NCBI RefSeq assembly: GCF_018729455.1
Contig: NZ_JAHHZF010000006.1
Coordinates: 196,942 to 260,941 of the forward strand
Direction of reading: 5' to 3'
Length of the DNA stretch: 64,000 nt
Origin: Prosthecodimorpha staleyi
GTDB taxonomy: Bacteria > Pseudomonadota > Alphaproteobacteria > Rhizobiales > Ancalomicrobiaceae
Shown here: piece by piece, positions 9,940-17,848 of the stretch
Layout: each line of letters opens with the position of its first letter
Numbering within the stretch: position 1 is the first letter of the stretch
Position numbers and translations under genes: made by a program
The notes under the pieces: generated by a model
Told to the model about the DNA's origin: nothing
The model's database searches: none
What the model saw: only the letters and a program-made list of their open reading frames with translations

Positions 9940-10572
9940 ATGCGCGCAGCAAAGCTGTTGGCGGGGGCGGGTTTCGTTGGCCTGGTGGCTGGCACCCTGA
10001 CCTACGGTGCCATGGCGGAATACAATCCCGGAATCGAGATCCGCTATGACGCCACCGGCCGTGCGGTCGAAGGGCCGGGCATCACGGTTCCCGGACCGGG
10101 TTCGAGCGGCGCCTACGGCCGCAACTATACGCCGATCCCGCGCGAAGTGGTGGATTACAAGTCGGGCGGCAGCGCCGGCGACATCGTCATCAACACCGCC
10201 GAACGCCGCCTCTATCTGATTCTCGGCGGTGGCAAGGCGCTGCGCTACGGCATCGGCGTCGGCCGGCCGGGCTTCACCTGGGGCGGCAACCAGACCGTCA
10301 CCCGCAAGGCCGAATGGCCCGGCTGGACCCCGCCGCCGCAGATGCGTCAGCGCGTGCCGAATCTGCCGGCCTACATGGCCGGTGGCCCGGACAACCCGCT
10401 CGGTGCCCGTGCGCTCTATCTCGGCTCGACCTTCTACCGCATCCACGGCTCCAACGAGCCCTGGACGATCGGCCAGGCGGTCTCCTCGGGCTGCTTCCGC
10501 ATGACCAACGACGACGTGACCGATCTCTACGAGCGCGTCCGTGTCGGCGCCCGCGTGTCCGTCATTCACTGA
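9940..10572 (+). CDS. L,D-transpeptidase (ErfK/YbiS/YcfS/YnhG family)
   Basis: 210-residue periplasmic enzyme that forms 3-3 cross-links in peptidoglycan or anchors proteins to it. A signal peptide or membrane anchor spans the first 25 residues. The YkuD catalytic motif is complete: His in YRIHGSNEPWTIGQ and the Cys in SSGCFRMTNDD. The ATG at 9940 follows GAGAGAGGTCGG; the open frame extends upstream to 9841 without a better start. Closed by a 15-bp-stem terminator. Confidence 0.92.
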   Translation: MRAAKLLAGAGFVGLVAGTLTYGAMAEYNPGIEIRYDATGRAVEGPGITVPGPGSSGAYGRNYTPIPREVVDYKSGGSAGDIVINTAERRLYLILGGGKALRYGIGVGRPGFTWGGNQTVTRKAEWPGWTPPPQMRQRVPNLPAYMAGGPDNPLGARALYLGSTFYRIHGSNEPWTIGQAVSSGCFRMTNDDVTDLYERVRVGARVSVIH

Positions 10573-10591
10573 CGGATCGAGTTCGAATCCG

Positions 10592-10632
10592 GACAAGGCC
10601 GGCGGGAGCAATCCCGCCGGCCTTGTCGTATC
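10592..10632 (+). terminator. strong hairpin terminator after L,D-transpeptidase
   Basis: Perfect 15-bp stem (10592-10606 with 10613-10627), loop AGCAAT, followed by GTATCG. Few trailing T residues, but the stem is very stable. Confidence 0.75.
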
Positions 10633-10710
10633 GATCGTGCGGAACCGGCCAGGGTCGGACAGCCGGGCGTGAGAGACCGCCTCTGGCCGCAAGTCACGGC
10701 ATTTGTCCGC

Positions 10711-10821
10711 CAGTCGCCGCGGTTCGCGGCTTGCTTCCGCTTATCGCCGCGGTTCGCGGCTTGCTTCCGCTTGTCGCCGCGGTTCGCGGCTTGCTTCCGC
10801 TTGTCGCCGCGGTTCGCGGCT
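10711..10821. repeat. 30-bp tandem repeat, about 3.7 copies
   Basis: Near-identical 30-bp units begin at 10711, 10741, 10771 and 10801 (the last partial). On the minus strand each unit codes for [10 protein letters not shown]. The units differ only in their first three bases; in the second unit TTA replaces TTG, creating the stop codon of the DUF971 gene. Confidence 0.95.
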
Positions 10822-11172
10822 CAGGCCCTTCGCGTCCAGTTCGGCGAGATATTCGCCCCAGATGCGATCGCGCTCGCGGCCGAGCCGGGCCAGATAGTCC
10901 CAGCCATAGATGCCGCTCGAATGCATGTCGTCGAAGCTCAGCCGGACGGCGTAGTTGCCGACCGGCTCGACGGCCAGGATCTGCACCGCCGACTTGCCCG
11001 GAACCGTCTTGCGCTCGGCCGGGGAATGCCCCTGCACCTCGGCCGACGGGCTGGTGACGCGCAGATACTCGGCCGAGAGCGCATGGCTCTCGCCGCCTTC
11101 GAAGCTCACGGTCAGCGTGCGGCGGTCCTTGGCGAGGCGCAGTTCGGTCGGCCAGGGCGTTGTCGCGGTCAT
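10741..11172 (-). CDS. DUF971 domain-containing protein with repeat-derived tail
   Basis: 143-residue protein with the DUF971 (gamma-butyrobetaine hydroxylase N-terminal-like) domain over the first 115 residues: [30 protein letters not shown], and the terminal [14 protein letters not shown]. Such domains occur alone in Fe-S cluster or Mrp-linked proteins; exact role unknown. The C-terminus has two copies of a 10-residue repeat plus half a third, produced by the 30-bp tandem array, and the stop is created by a single base difference inside the array. Start at ATG 11172 fits the family; the frame continues upstream to 11394. Divergent from moaA. Confidence 0.85.
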   Translation of the reverse strand: MTATTPWPTELRLAKDRRTLTVSFEGGESHALSAEYLRVTSPSAEVQGHSPAERKTVPGKSAVQILAVEPVGNYAVRLSFDDMHSSGIYGWDYLARLGRERDRIWGEYLAELDAKGLSREPRRQAEASREPRRQAEASREPRR

Positions 11173-11359
11173 GGGCCAGGATCCTCTCGGCAGGGCTTCG
11201 AACAACAGCCCGGTCCGGCCGGACATACGGCGCCACACGGCCGCCGGCAAGCCCGCGCGGGGCCATGGTGCCGCCCTGCCGGCCCGGCGCCCGCAAAAGG
11301 CATGGCATTCCGGCTTTGCCATGCCATATAACAGCCTCGGGAGTGAGCCGGAGGGCAGC

Positions 11360-12388
11360 ATGAATTCCGCCAGCGCGGGTGTCGCGAACCACATGCCGCT
11401 GATCGATCCGTTCGGACGGGCGATTTCCTATCTGCGCGTCTCGGTCACCGACCGCTGCGACTTCCGCTGTGTCTATTGCATGGCCGAGGACATGACCTTC
11501 CTGCCCAAGCGGGACGTGCTCAGCCTCGAGGAACTGGACCGGCTCTGCTCCGCCTTCGTGGCGCGCGGCACCCGCAAGATCCGGCTGACCGGCGGCGAGC
11601 CGCTGGTGCGCAAGGACATCATGACGCTGTTCCGCTCCCTGTCGCGCCACCTCGAGTCGGGCGCGATGGAGGAACTGACCGTGACCACCAACGGCTCGCA
11701 GCTCGCCCGCTATGCGTGCGACCTGAAGGCCTGCGGGGTGGAACGGATCAACGTCTCGGTCGACACGCTCGATCCGGTCAAGTTCAAGGCGATCACGCGC
11801 TGGGGCGATCTGGCCAAGGTCCAGGCCGGCATCGAGGCCGCGCTGGCGGCGGGGCTGAAGATCAAGATCAACGCCGTGGCTCTGAAGGGCGTCAACGAGC
11901 ACGAGATCGACGACATGATCCGCTGGGCCCATGCCGACGGCATGGATCTGACCCTGATCGAGACCATGCCGCTCGGCGACATCGACGGCGACCGCACCGA
12001 CCAGTATCTGCCCCTGTCGCAGGTCCGCGCCGATCTGATGGACCGCTGGACACTGCAGGACATCGACTACCAGACCGGCGGTCCGGCGCGCTATGTGCGC
12101 GTCGCGGAGACCGGCGGCCGGATCGGTTTCATCACGCCGCTGACGCATAATTTCTGCGAAAGCTGCAACCGGGTGCGCGTGACCTGCACCGGCACGCTCT
12201 ACATGTGCCTCGGCCAGGAAGATGCCGCCGATCTGCGCCTGCCGCTGCGCCAGTCGGAAAGCGACGCCCCGCTCCACGCCGCCATCGACGAGGCGATCGG
12301 GCGCAAGCCGAAGGGCCACGATTTCATCATCGACCGCCGGCAGGCCAAGCCGGCCGTCTCCCGGCACATGAGCGTGACGGGCGGCTGA
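11360..12388 (+). CDS. moaA: GTP 3',8-cyclase MoaA
   Basis: Radical-SAM enzyme making the first committed intermediate of molybdenum cofactor from GTP. The N-terminal SAM cluster cysteines are Cys33, Cys37 and Cys40 (CDFRCVYC); the second, substrate-binding cluster is in [15 protein letters not shown]. The catalytic C-terminal Gly-Gly is present (SVTGG). Length (342) is normal. The ATG at 11360 follows GGAGGG. Moco supports nitrate, formate and similar enzymes; nitrogenase uses a different cofactor made with NifEN. mobA lies at 22.4 kb. Confidence 0.97.
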   Translation: MNSASAGVANHMPLIDPFGRAISYLRVSVTDRCDFRCVYCMAEDMTFLPKRDVLSLEELDRLCSAFVARGTRKIRLTGGEPLVRKDIMTLFRSLSRHLESGAMEELTVTTNGSQLARYACDLKACGVERINVSVDTLDPVKFKAITRWGDLAKVQAGIEAALAAGLKIKINAVALKGVNEHEIDDMIRWAHADGMDLTLIETMPLGDIDGDRTDQYLPLSQVRADLMDRWTLQDIDYQTGGPARYVRVAETGGRIGFITPLTHNFCESCNRVRVTCTGTLYMCLGQEDAADLRLPLRQSESDAPLHAAIDEAIGRKPKGHDFIIDRRQAKPAVSRHMSVTGG

Positions 12389-12453
12389 AAACGGCCCGGC
12401 GCCAGCCGGTCCGGCGCCTGATGGTCCGGCGCGCGCTCCGACAATCGCATGCG

Positions 12454-12490
12454 CAAAGGCCCGGTCTCGCGACCGGGCCTTTGGCTTTGA
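12454..12490. terminator. bidirectional hairpin terminator between convergent genes
   Basis: Perfect 13-bp stem CAAAGGCCCGGTC / GACCGGGCCTTTG with loop TCGC, between moaA (+) and the secreted protein gene (-). Confidence 0.75.
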
Positions 12491-12509
12491 ATTGATTTCG
12501 TTCGCCGGA

Positions 12510-14189
12510 TCAGAAGCCGATGCCGAAGCCGCCGCGACGGCCGAGGCCGATGCCGATCGAGATCGGCGGGCCGCTATATTGCGGCTGCGGGGGCGGCGGC
12601 GGCGCGGCGGCCGGAGCCGGTGCGACACGCCGGGCGACCGGCGGGGGCGCGGCCTCGTCGTTGACGCGGCGGACCACGACCTTGCGCGCGGGCGTCGCCT
12701 CTTCGGCGCGCTGTGTCTTCGGCTTCACCACCGTGGTGGTCTTTTCCTTGACCGGCTGGACCTTGGCCTTGGCCGGCTGGGACGAGCCGTTGTCGTCGGT
12801 CAGCTTGGCGACGACGCCCTTCTTGCCCTTGGCCGGAGCCTTGGTGTCGGAGACCGGTTCGAGCGGCTGGATCGCGGCGACCGGGGGCGGCGCGGCGTTG
12901 GTCGTCGTCACGGGCTGCGTCACGGCCGGAACCGGGGCGAGCGCGACGGGGGCCGGGGTGGTGACGGCAACCGGGGTTGTCAGGGCCACCGGGGCGGGGG
13001 TCACGAGCGTGGCCGGCGTCGTGGTCACAGTTGTGGTCGTGGTCACCGGCGCGACGGACAGGACCGGGCCGGCATCGTTGCGAGTCGCACTCGGCGCCAG
13101 GGCAAGCTGCAGACACGGGCCGGTGGTCACGCCGACGCGGCTGACGGTGCTTCCGAGCAAGGCGGCAGCGATGCGGTCGTCGTCGCCGCTGCGCTCGATG
13201 CCGAAGTCCGGCGCGGCAGAGGCGAGCACGATGCGCGTGCCGTCGGCGAACCGTCCGTCGATCGCCCCGGACCGATAGCCATAATCGGCCAGAACGGCCT
13301 GCAGGACACGCATCCGGTCCGGATCGCTGGTCGGGCGGCCGTCGGCTGTGGTCTTCGGGGTGCGGGTGCAGAAGCGCGCTTCGGTGTCGCCGAGGCCGGC
13401 CTGCAGGCGCCAGGTCAGCTTGGCCTCGACCGGAGCCCCCGGCTTCAACTGGGCCAGCTTGGCCAGGCACACCGCGCCGCCCTGCATGGCGTAGCAGTTC
13501 CAGGCGTCGGAAGCGCGCAGGAAGGTGCCGGCGCTGGCGGGCAGATCGATCATCACCGCGACGCGGCGGTCGTCGGTGGCCGGGCGATGGGTTTCGGAGA
13601 CCAGGCTGATCTCGCACTCCGCATCCTTGCGGCAGGCTTGCGCCTGCGTCAGATGCACGTCGATCATCGGCTCGGAGGCATGAGGCAGGGACGCGGTCGC
13701 CGCGCCCGAAACGCTGGCGGCGGCATTGCGCACCTCGAGCCCCTGGCCTTCGCGGATCAGGCATTCGCGCGTCGTCAGGCGACGGGCATCCTCGCGATAG
13801 CCCTGGGCGTCGCGCACGCGCCGCAGCGTTTCGCGCAGGTCGGCGCGCATCATCTCGGCGGTCTTGCCGGCGCCCGGGTCGCGCTCCGCGGCCAGTTCCT
13901 GCTCGATGACCTTCTTCTGCAGGTCCTCGGCGCGGGCGGTGGTGCGGGAAATGAACTGCTCGGCTTCGACCACGAGCCAGTCGCGGTCCTTCATGCAGAC
14001 CGGTCCGCCCGGCAGCGGCGGCAACTCGGCGATCACGATGCGCCCGGCGCCCGCGCCGGCCGACTGGGCGGCCGCGGGTCCGGCGACAAGAGCGGTGCCG
14101 GCCAGAAGTGCGGCGGCGAGGGCGCCGTGCCGGGCAAAGGCCGCGGCCGTGCGAATATCCAACGAGGTCGCGCCCCGGTCGGTGGTCAT
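12510..14189 (-). CDS. large secreted protein with low-complexity C-terminal half
   Basis: 559 residues. N-terminal signal peptide ends about AAAQS at residue 40. A globular Cys-containing region follows (GGPVCMKDRDWLVVEAEQF, QACRKDAECEISL, DAWNCYAMQGGAVCLAKL), then a segment resembling a peptidoglycan-binding domain: VLQAVLADYGYRSGAIDGRF. The last 200 residues are Thr/Pro/Ala/Val and Lys rich, ending in a Gly-rich GLGRRGGFGIGF. AAAGGAGG lies 7 bases before the chosen ATG; the frame extends to 14384 without need. Family unknown; a periplasmic or wall-associated structural protein is the best guess. Confidence 0.75.
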   Translation of the reverse strand: MTTDRGATSLDIRTAAAFARHGALAAALLAGTALVAGPAAAQSAGAGAGRIVIAELPPLPGGPVCMKDRDWLVVEAEQFISRTTARAEDLQKKVIEQELAAERDPGAGKTAEMMRADLRETLRRVRDAQGYREDARRLTTRECLIREGQGLEVRNAAASVSGAATASLPHASEPMIDVHLTQAQACRKDAECEISLVSETHRPATDDRRVAVMIDLPASAGTFLRASDAWNCYAMQGGAVCLAKLAQLKPGAPVEAKLTWRLQAGLGDTEARFCTRTPKTTADGRPTSDPDRMRVLQAVLADYGYRSGAIDGRFADGTRIVLASAAPDFGIERSGDDDRIAAALLGSTVSRVGVTTGPCLQLALAPSATRNDAGPVLSVAPVTTTTTVTTTPATLVTPAPVALTTPVAVTTPAPVALAPVPAVTQPVTTTNAAPPPVAAIQPLEPVSDTKAPAKGKKGVVAKLTDDNGSSQPAKAKVQPVKEKTTTVVKPKTQRAEEATPARKVVVRRVNDEAAPPPVARRVAPAPAAAPPPPPQPQYSGPPISIGIGLGRRGGFGIGF

Positions 14190-14370
14190 GACGATGCCTC
14201 CTTTCCGCCGCGCTGCGGTTCGGGCTCCGCTCGCGCGGTCGCCGCAATCGCTGCGGATACATTCATGATAATGCTTACTGACCTGAAGCTGAACCCACCC
14301 TGAACGAGAGGGTCGAGCCGAAAGGCGGCAAAGTCGTGACCGCCGCGCGGCACCCGCTCCGGGAGGTCCG

Positions 14371-14715
14371 ATGATCGCCGTCATATTCGAGGTCTTCCCC
14401 GCCGAAGGCCAGCGCCAGCGCTACCTGGAGATCGCCGCCGCGCTGCGGGCCGATCTGGAAGCCGCCGACGGCTTCGTTTCGGTCGAACGTTTCGAGAGCC
14501 TGACCACGCCGGGCAAGTTGCTTTCGGTGTCGTTCTGGCGCGACGAGGCTGCTGTCGCCGCCTGGCGTGCAAAGGCGCGGCATCGCTCGGCGCAGGCTGC
14601 CGGCCGCAGCGGCATTTTCTCCGGATACCGCCTCCGGGTGGCCGCGGTGCTGCGCGACTACGGCATGGACGAGCGGGCGGAAGCGCCTGCTGACAGCCTG
14701 GCGTCCCTCGGATGA
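14371..14715 (+). CDS. antibiotic biosynthesis monooxygenase (ABM) domain protein
   Basis: 114-residue dimeric ferredoxin-like alpha/beta barrel protein. The ABM pattern is visible: beta-strand start IAVIFEVFPAEGQ, ERFESLTTPGKLLSVSFW, then AWRAKARHRSAQ. The family includes quinol monooxygenases, haem-degrading enzymes and stress proteins; the substrate cannot be inferred. GGGAGG is 4 bases before the ATG. Divergent from the large secreted protein gene. Confidence 0.85.
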   Translation: MIAVIFEVFPAEGQRQRYLEIAAALRADLEAADGFVSVERFESLTTPGKLLSVSFWRDEAAVAAWRAKARHRSAQAAGRSGIFSGYRLRVAAVLRDYGMDERAEAPADSLASLG

Positions 14716-14890
14716 CCGTTGAAACGGGAGCGCGATTGCCCAATGCATAGCCACATCCCGCCTCCGGACGTTGCCGAGCCGGGTCCGGGCGTCTAGATCA
14801 GGGGCATCGGTCATTTTGCCGAAGCGCGATCCAATGCCCTGCCGTCTCGGCGGGGCCTCCCTCCCCCGCCCTCCCTCGACCGGACCCGCC

Positions 14891-15817
14891 ATGCCCGCCG
14901 CCCCGCGCGACAATGCTCGCGGCATCCTGGCCATGAATGCCGCCTCGGTGGCCTTCATCGTCGGTGATTCGATCGTGAAGGCCGTCTCGACGGCGATGCC
15001 GCTCGGCCAGATCATGGTCTTGCGCGGCGCCGTGGCGAGTGCCCTGCTGGTCGCCTTGTGCCTCTGGACCGGCGCCTTCGCGGCCTGGCGGACGCTGTTC
15101 CACCCGACCCTCGGCTATCGGCTGGTCGGCGAAATCGGCGCGACGCTGCTTTATGTGACGGCACTGATGTACATGCCGCTCGGCAATGCGACCGCCATCT
15201 TCCAGGTGACCCCGCTCGCGATCACGGCGGCCGCGGCGCTGTTCCTGGGCGAGACGGTCGGCTGGCGGCGCTGGACGGCGATCCTGGTCGGCTTCGGCGG
15301 CGTGCTGATCATCATCCGGCCGGGCTTTGCGGGTTTCGACCGGTCCGCCTTCCTGGTGCTCGGCGCGGTCTTCTTCGTCGTGCTGCGCGATCTGGCCACC
15401 TCACAGATGCCGGCGGGCGTGCCGACCCCGCTGGCGGTTCTCAACACCGCCTCGGCCGTGATGGTCACCGGATTCGTGCTGATCCCCTTCGAGGGCATCT
15501 TCTCGCGCTACACCGAATGGCAACCGGTCTCCGACCGGCATGCCGGCCTGCTCGCCCTGGCCGGCTGCGTGCTGGTGCTCGGCTACATGCTGCTGACCTT
15601 CGCCATGCGGGTCGGCGACATGTCGGTGGTCGCGCCGTTCCGCTATGCGCTGCTGATCTGGTCCTTCCTCGCCGGCCTGATCTTCTTCGGCGACGTGCCC
15701 GATCGCTGGACCCTGCTCGGCGCCGCGATCGTGGTCATGACCGGCATCTACAGCTTCCAGCGCGAACGCCTGCGCGCCCGCGCCCAGCGCGCCGCCGCTT
15801 CGGGCCCCGTGCCATGA
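14891..15817 (+). CDS. DMT (EamA) family transporter
   Basis: Inner membrane protein of about 308 residues with ten predicted helices and two EamA repeats (first ends near LGETVGWRRWTAILVGFGG, second near IFFGDVPDRWTLLGAAIVV). Drug/metabolite exporters of this kind move amino acids, nucleosides or metabolites; substrate unknown. The start is uncertain (ATG 14891 chosen; 14933 possible, open frame to 14771). Its stop overlaps the following MFS start in ATGA, indicating a two-gene operon. Confidence 0.88.
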   Translation: MPAAPRDNARGILAMNAASVAFIVGDSIVKAVSTAMPLGQIMVLRGAVASALLVALCLWTGAFAAWRTLFHPTLGYRLVGEIGATLLYVTALMYMPLGNATAIFQVTPLAITAAAALFLGETVGWRRWTAILVGFGGVLIIIRPGFAGFDRSAFLVLGAVFFVVLRDLATSQMPAGVPTPLAVLNTASAVMVTGFVLIPFEGIFSRYTEWQPVSDRHAGLLALAGCVLVLGYMLLTFAMRVGDMSVVAPFRYALLIWSFLAGLIFFGDVPDRWTLLGAAIVVMTGIYSFQRERLRARAQRAAASGPVP

Positions 15818-17037
15818 CGGCGTCCCCGCCCCTGCCGCCGGTCGATCCCTCGGAGCCTGCCGCGAAGCCCGTCGCGCCGCCGATCATCGTCCTGATCGCG
15901 GTCTCGGCGCTCAATCCGCTCGCCCTCAACATGCTGGTCCCGTCCATGCCGGGGCTGGAGCGGGCCTTCGCCACCTCCTATGCGACGGTGCAGCTGTCGC
16001 TGTCGCTCTATCTGGTCGCCGTCGCGCTGGCCCAACTCATCCTCGGCCCGCTCTCCGACCGGCACGGACGGCGGCCGGTCATGCTGGCCGGGATGGCGCT
16101 GTTCCTGGTCGGCACGGCCGCCTGCCTTCTGGCGCCGACCATCGAGGCCTTCATCCTCGGCCGCGTCGTGCAGGGCGTCGGCAGCTGCGCCGGGCTGGTG
16201 CTTTCGCGCGCCATCGTGCGCGATGTCTACGAGCGCGACCGCGCGGCGAGCATGATCGGCTTCGTCACCATGGGGATGGCGGTCGCCCCGACCCTCGGAC
16301 CGGCGATCGGCGGTGCCCTGGACGAGCAGTTCGGCTGGCGGGCGCCCTTTGCTCTGCTCTTCGCCGTGGGTGCGGCCGTGCTCGCCGGCACCTGGGCGAC
16401 CCTCAACGAGACGCGTCGGCCGGGTCAGTCCGAAGGCGGGCTCGCCTCCCATCTCGGCGCCTTCGCGGTGCTGGCCCGCTCGCGGGACTTCGTCGCCTTC
16501 GCGGTCTCCTCGATGCTGGTTTCGGGCGTCTTCTTCGCCTTCCTGGGCGGAATCCCCTATGTCATGCAGAAGCTACTCGGCGCCGGCGCCCGCGAGACCG
16601 GGCTCTATCTGATGTGGCTCGCCGCCGGCTACATCCTCGGCAACTTCCTGTCCGGCCGCTACGCCTCCCGATTCGGCGTGATCAGGATGATGGCGGTCGG
16701 CAACCTGATCGGGCTCGCCGCCGTGGCGGCGGCCCTCCTGCTGCATCTGGCCGGCTACCATCACCCGGTCGCGATCTTCGCGCCGATGACCTGGCTCGGC
16801 ATCGGCAACGGCATCGCCCTGCCGTCGACCATCGCGGGTGCCGTCAGCATCCGTCCCGACCTCGCCGGCGCAGCCTCGGGACTGACCGGGACCCTTCAGA
16901 TCGGCTTTGGAGCCCTGGTCACCGTGCTCATGGGCGCGCTCCTCGGCGACAGCGCCCTGCCGCTCTTTCTGACCATGGCGACGCTCGCCGCCGGCGGGCT
17001 CGCATCCGGTCTCGCGGCCCGGGCGGCGGCACGCTGA
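15814..17037 (+). CDS. Bcr/CflA-type MFS drug efflux transporter
   Basis: 407 residues, twelve predicted transmembrane helices. The MFS motif A between helices 2 and 3 is LGPLSDRHGRRPVMLAG, and motif C-like GxxxGPxxGG in AVAPTLGPAIGGAL marks it as a 12-helix drug:H+ antiporter of the Bcr/CflA group. Overlaps the DMT gene by 4 bases (ATGA). Probable multidrug or metabolite export. Confidence 0.9.
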   Translation: MTASPPLPPVDPSEPAAKPVAPPIIVLIAVSALNPLALNMLVPSMPGLERAFATSYATVQLSLSLYLVAVALAQLILGPLSDRHGRRPVMLAGMALFLVGTAACLLAPTIEAFILGRVVQGVGSCAGLVLSRAIVRDVYERDRAASMIGFVTMGMAVAPTLGPAIGGALDEQFGWRAPFALLFAVGAAVLAGTWATLNETRRPGQSEGGLASHLGAFAVLARSRDFVAFAVSSMLVSGVFFAFLGGIPYVMQKLLGAGARETGLYLMWLAAGYILGNFLSGRYASRFGVIRMMAVGNLIGLAAVAAALLLHLAGYHHPVAIFAPMTWLGIGNGIALPSTIAGAVSIRPDLAGAASGLTGTLQIGFGALVTVLMGALLGDSALPLFLTMATLAAGGLASGLAARAAAR

Positions 17038-17214
17038 GGCCGCAGGTTCGGGCATCACTCAGCCGGATACCGCATCGGGAAAACCCCGAAGATGACCCGA
17101 TCCTGACCGAGGCGGGACGAAGGCCCGGACCCTCTTGACGCGTGCAGGGCGCATAGCCTTTATGCAAATGCGGAAACGCTCGGCGCCAAGACCTTTCCAG
17201 GACAAAGAGGGCCC

Positions 17215-17769
17215 ATGACCGGATTGCTGCGCATCAGCGCGCTCATCGACGGCTTCAACACCTTCATCGGCCGGTTCGTGTCCTGGCTGATTCTTCTGGC
17301 GGTGGTGGTCAGTGCCGGCAACGCGATCATTCGCAAAACGCTGAATACCAGCTCCAATGCCTGGCTCGAACTGCAATGGTACCTGTTCGGCACCGTGTTC
17401 CTGCTCGGCGCCGCCTGGACGCTGCTGCGACGCGAGCACATCCGCATCGACATTCTCTCGAGCCAGTTGCCGAAGACATTGCGCCACTGGATCGAGCTGC
17501 TCGGGCATTTCGTATTCCTGATGCCGTTCTGCCTGTTGATGATCTACGAATCCCTGCCCTTCTTCCTCACCTCCTTCCGACTGCAGGAAGTCTCCTTCAA
17601 TGCCGGCGGCCTGATCGTCTGGCCGGCGAAACTGATGGTGCTGCTGAGTTTCGCGCTCCTGGCGCTTCAAGGCATCTCCGAGATCATCAAGCATGTCGCC
17701 GTGATGCAGGGCCTCCGGCCGGAGCCCGAGACGGGCGGCTCGCACGGCACCGCCTCGCACGAATCGTGA
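17215..17769 (+). CDS. TRAP transporter small permease (DctQ type)
   Basis: 184-residue membrane protein with four helices and the DctQ signature WLELQWYLFGTVFLLGAAW. It works with the large permease directly downstream (79-base gap) in Na+-driven uptake of an organic acid-like solute. CAAAGAGGG precedes the ATG. Confidence 0.93.
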   Translation: MTGLLRISALIDGFNTFIGRFVSWLILLAVVVSAGNAIIRKTLNTSSNAWLELQWYLFGTVFLLGAAWTLLRREHIRIDILSSQLPKTLRHWIELLGHFVFLMPFCLLMIYESLPFFLTSFRLQEVSFNAGGLIVWPAKLMVLLSFALLALQGISEIIKHVAVMQGLRPEPETGGSHGTASHES

Positions 17770-17848
17770 GCCGCGGCCCGACGATCGATCAGCCCCACCC
17801 AAAGACGGAAGGGTCGGCGAACGGCCGGCGCGCGGGAGGACGACCCCG

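Noticed and set aside
10573-10600. GTTCGAATCC resembling a tRNA T-loop
   Set aside because: No acceptor, D or anticodon arm can be formed; the preceding bases are the L,D-transpeptidase coding sequence.
12492-14303. 603-residue open frame on the plus strand opposite the secreted protein gene
   Set aside because: Gly/Arg/Ala-rich antisense shadow due to high GC third positions; the minus-strand frame has a signal peptide and ribosome site.
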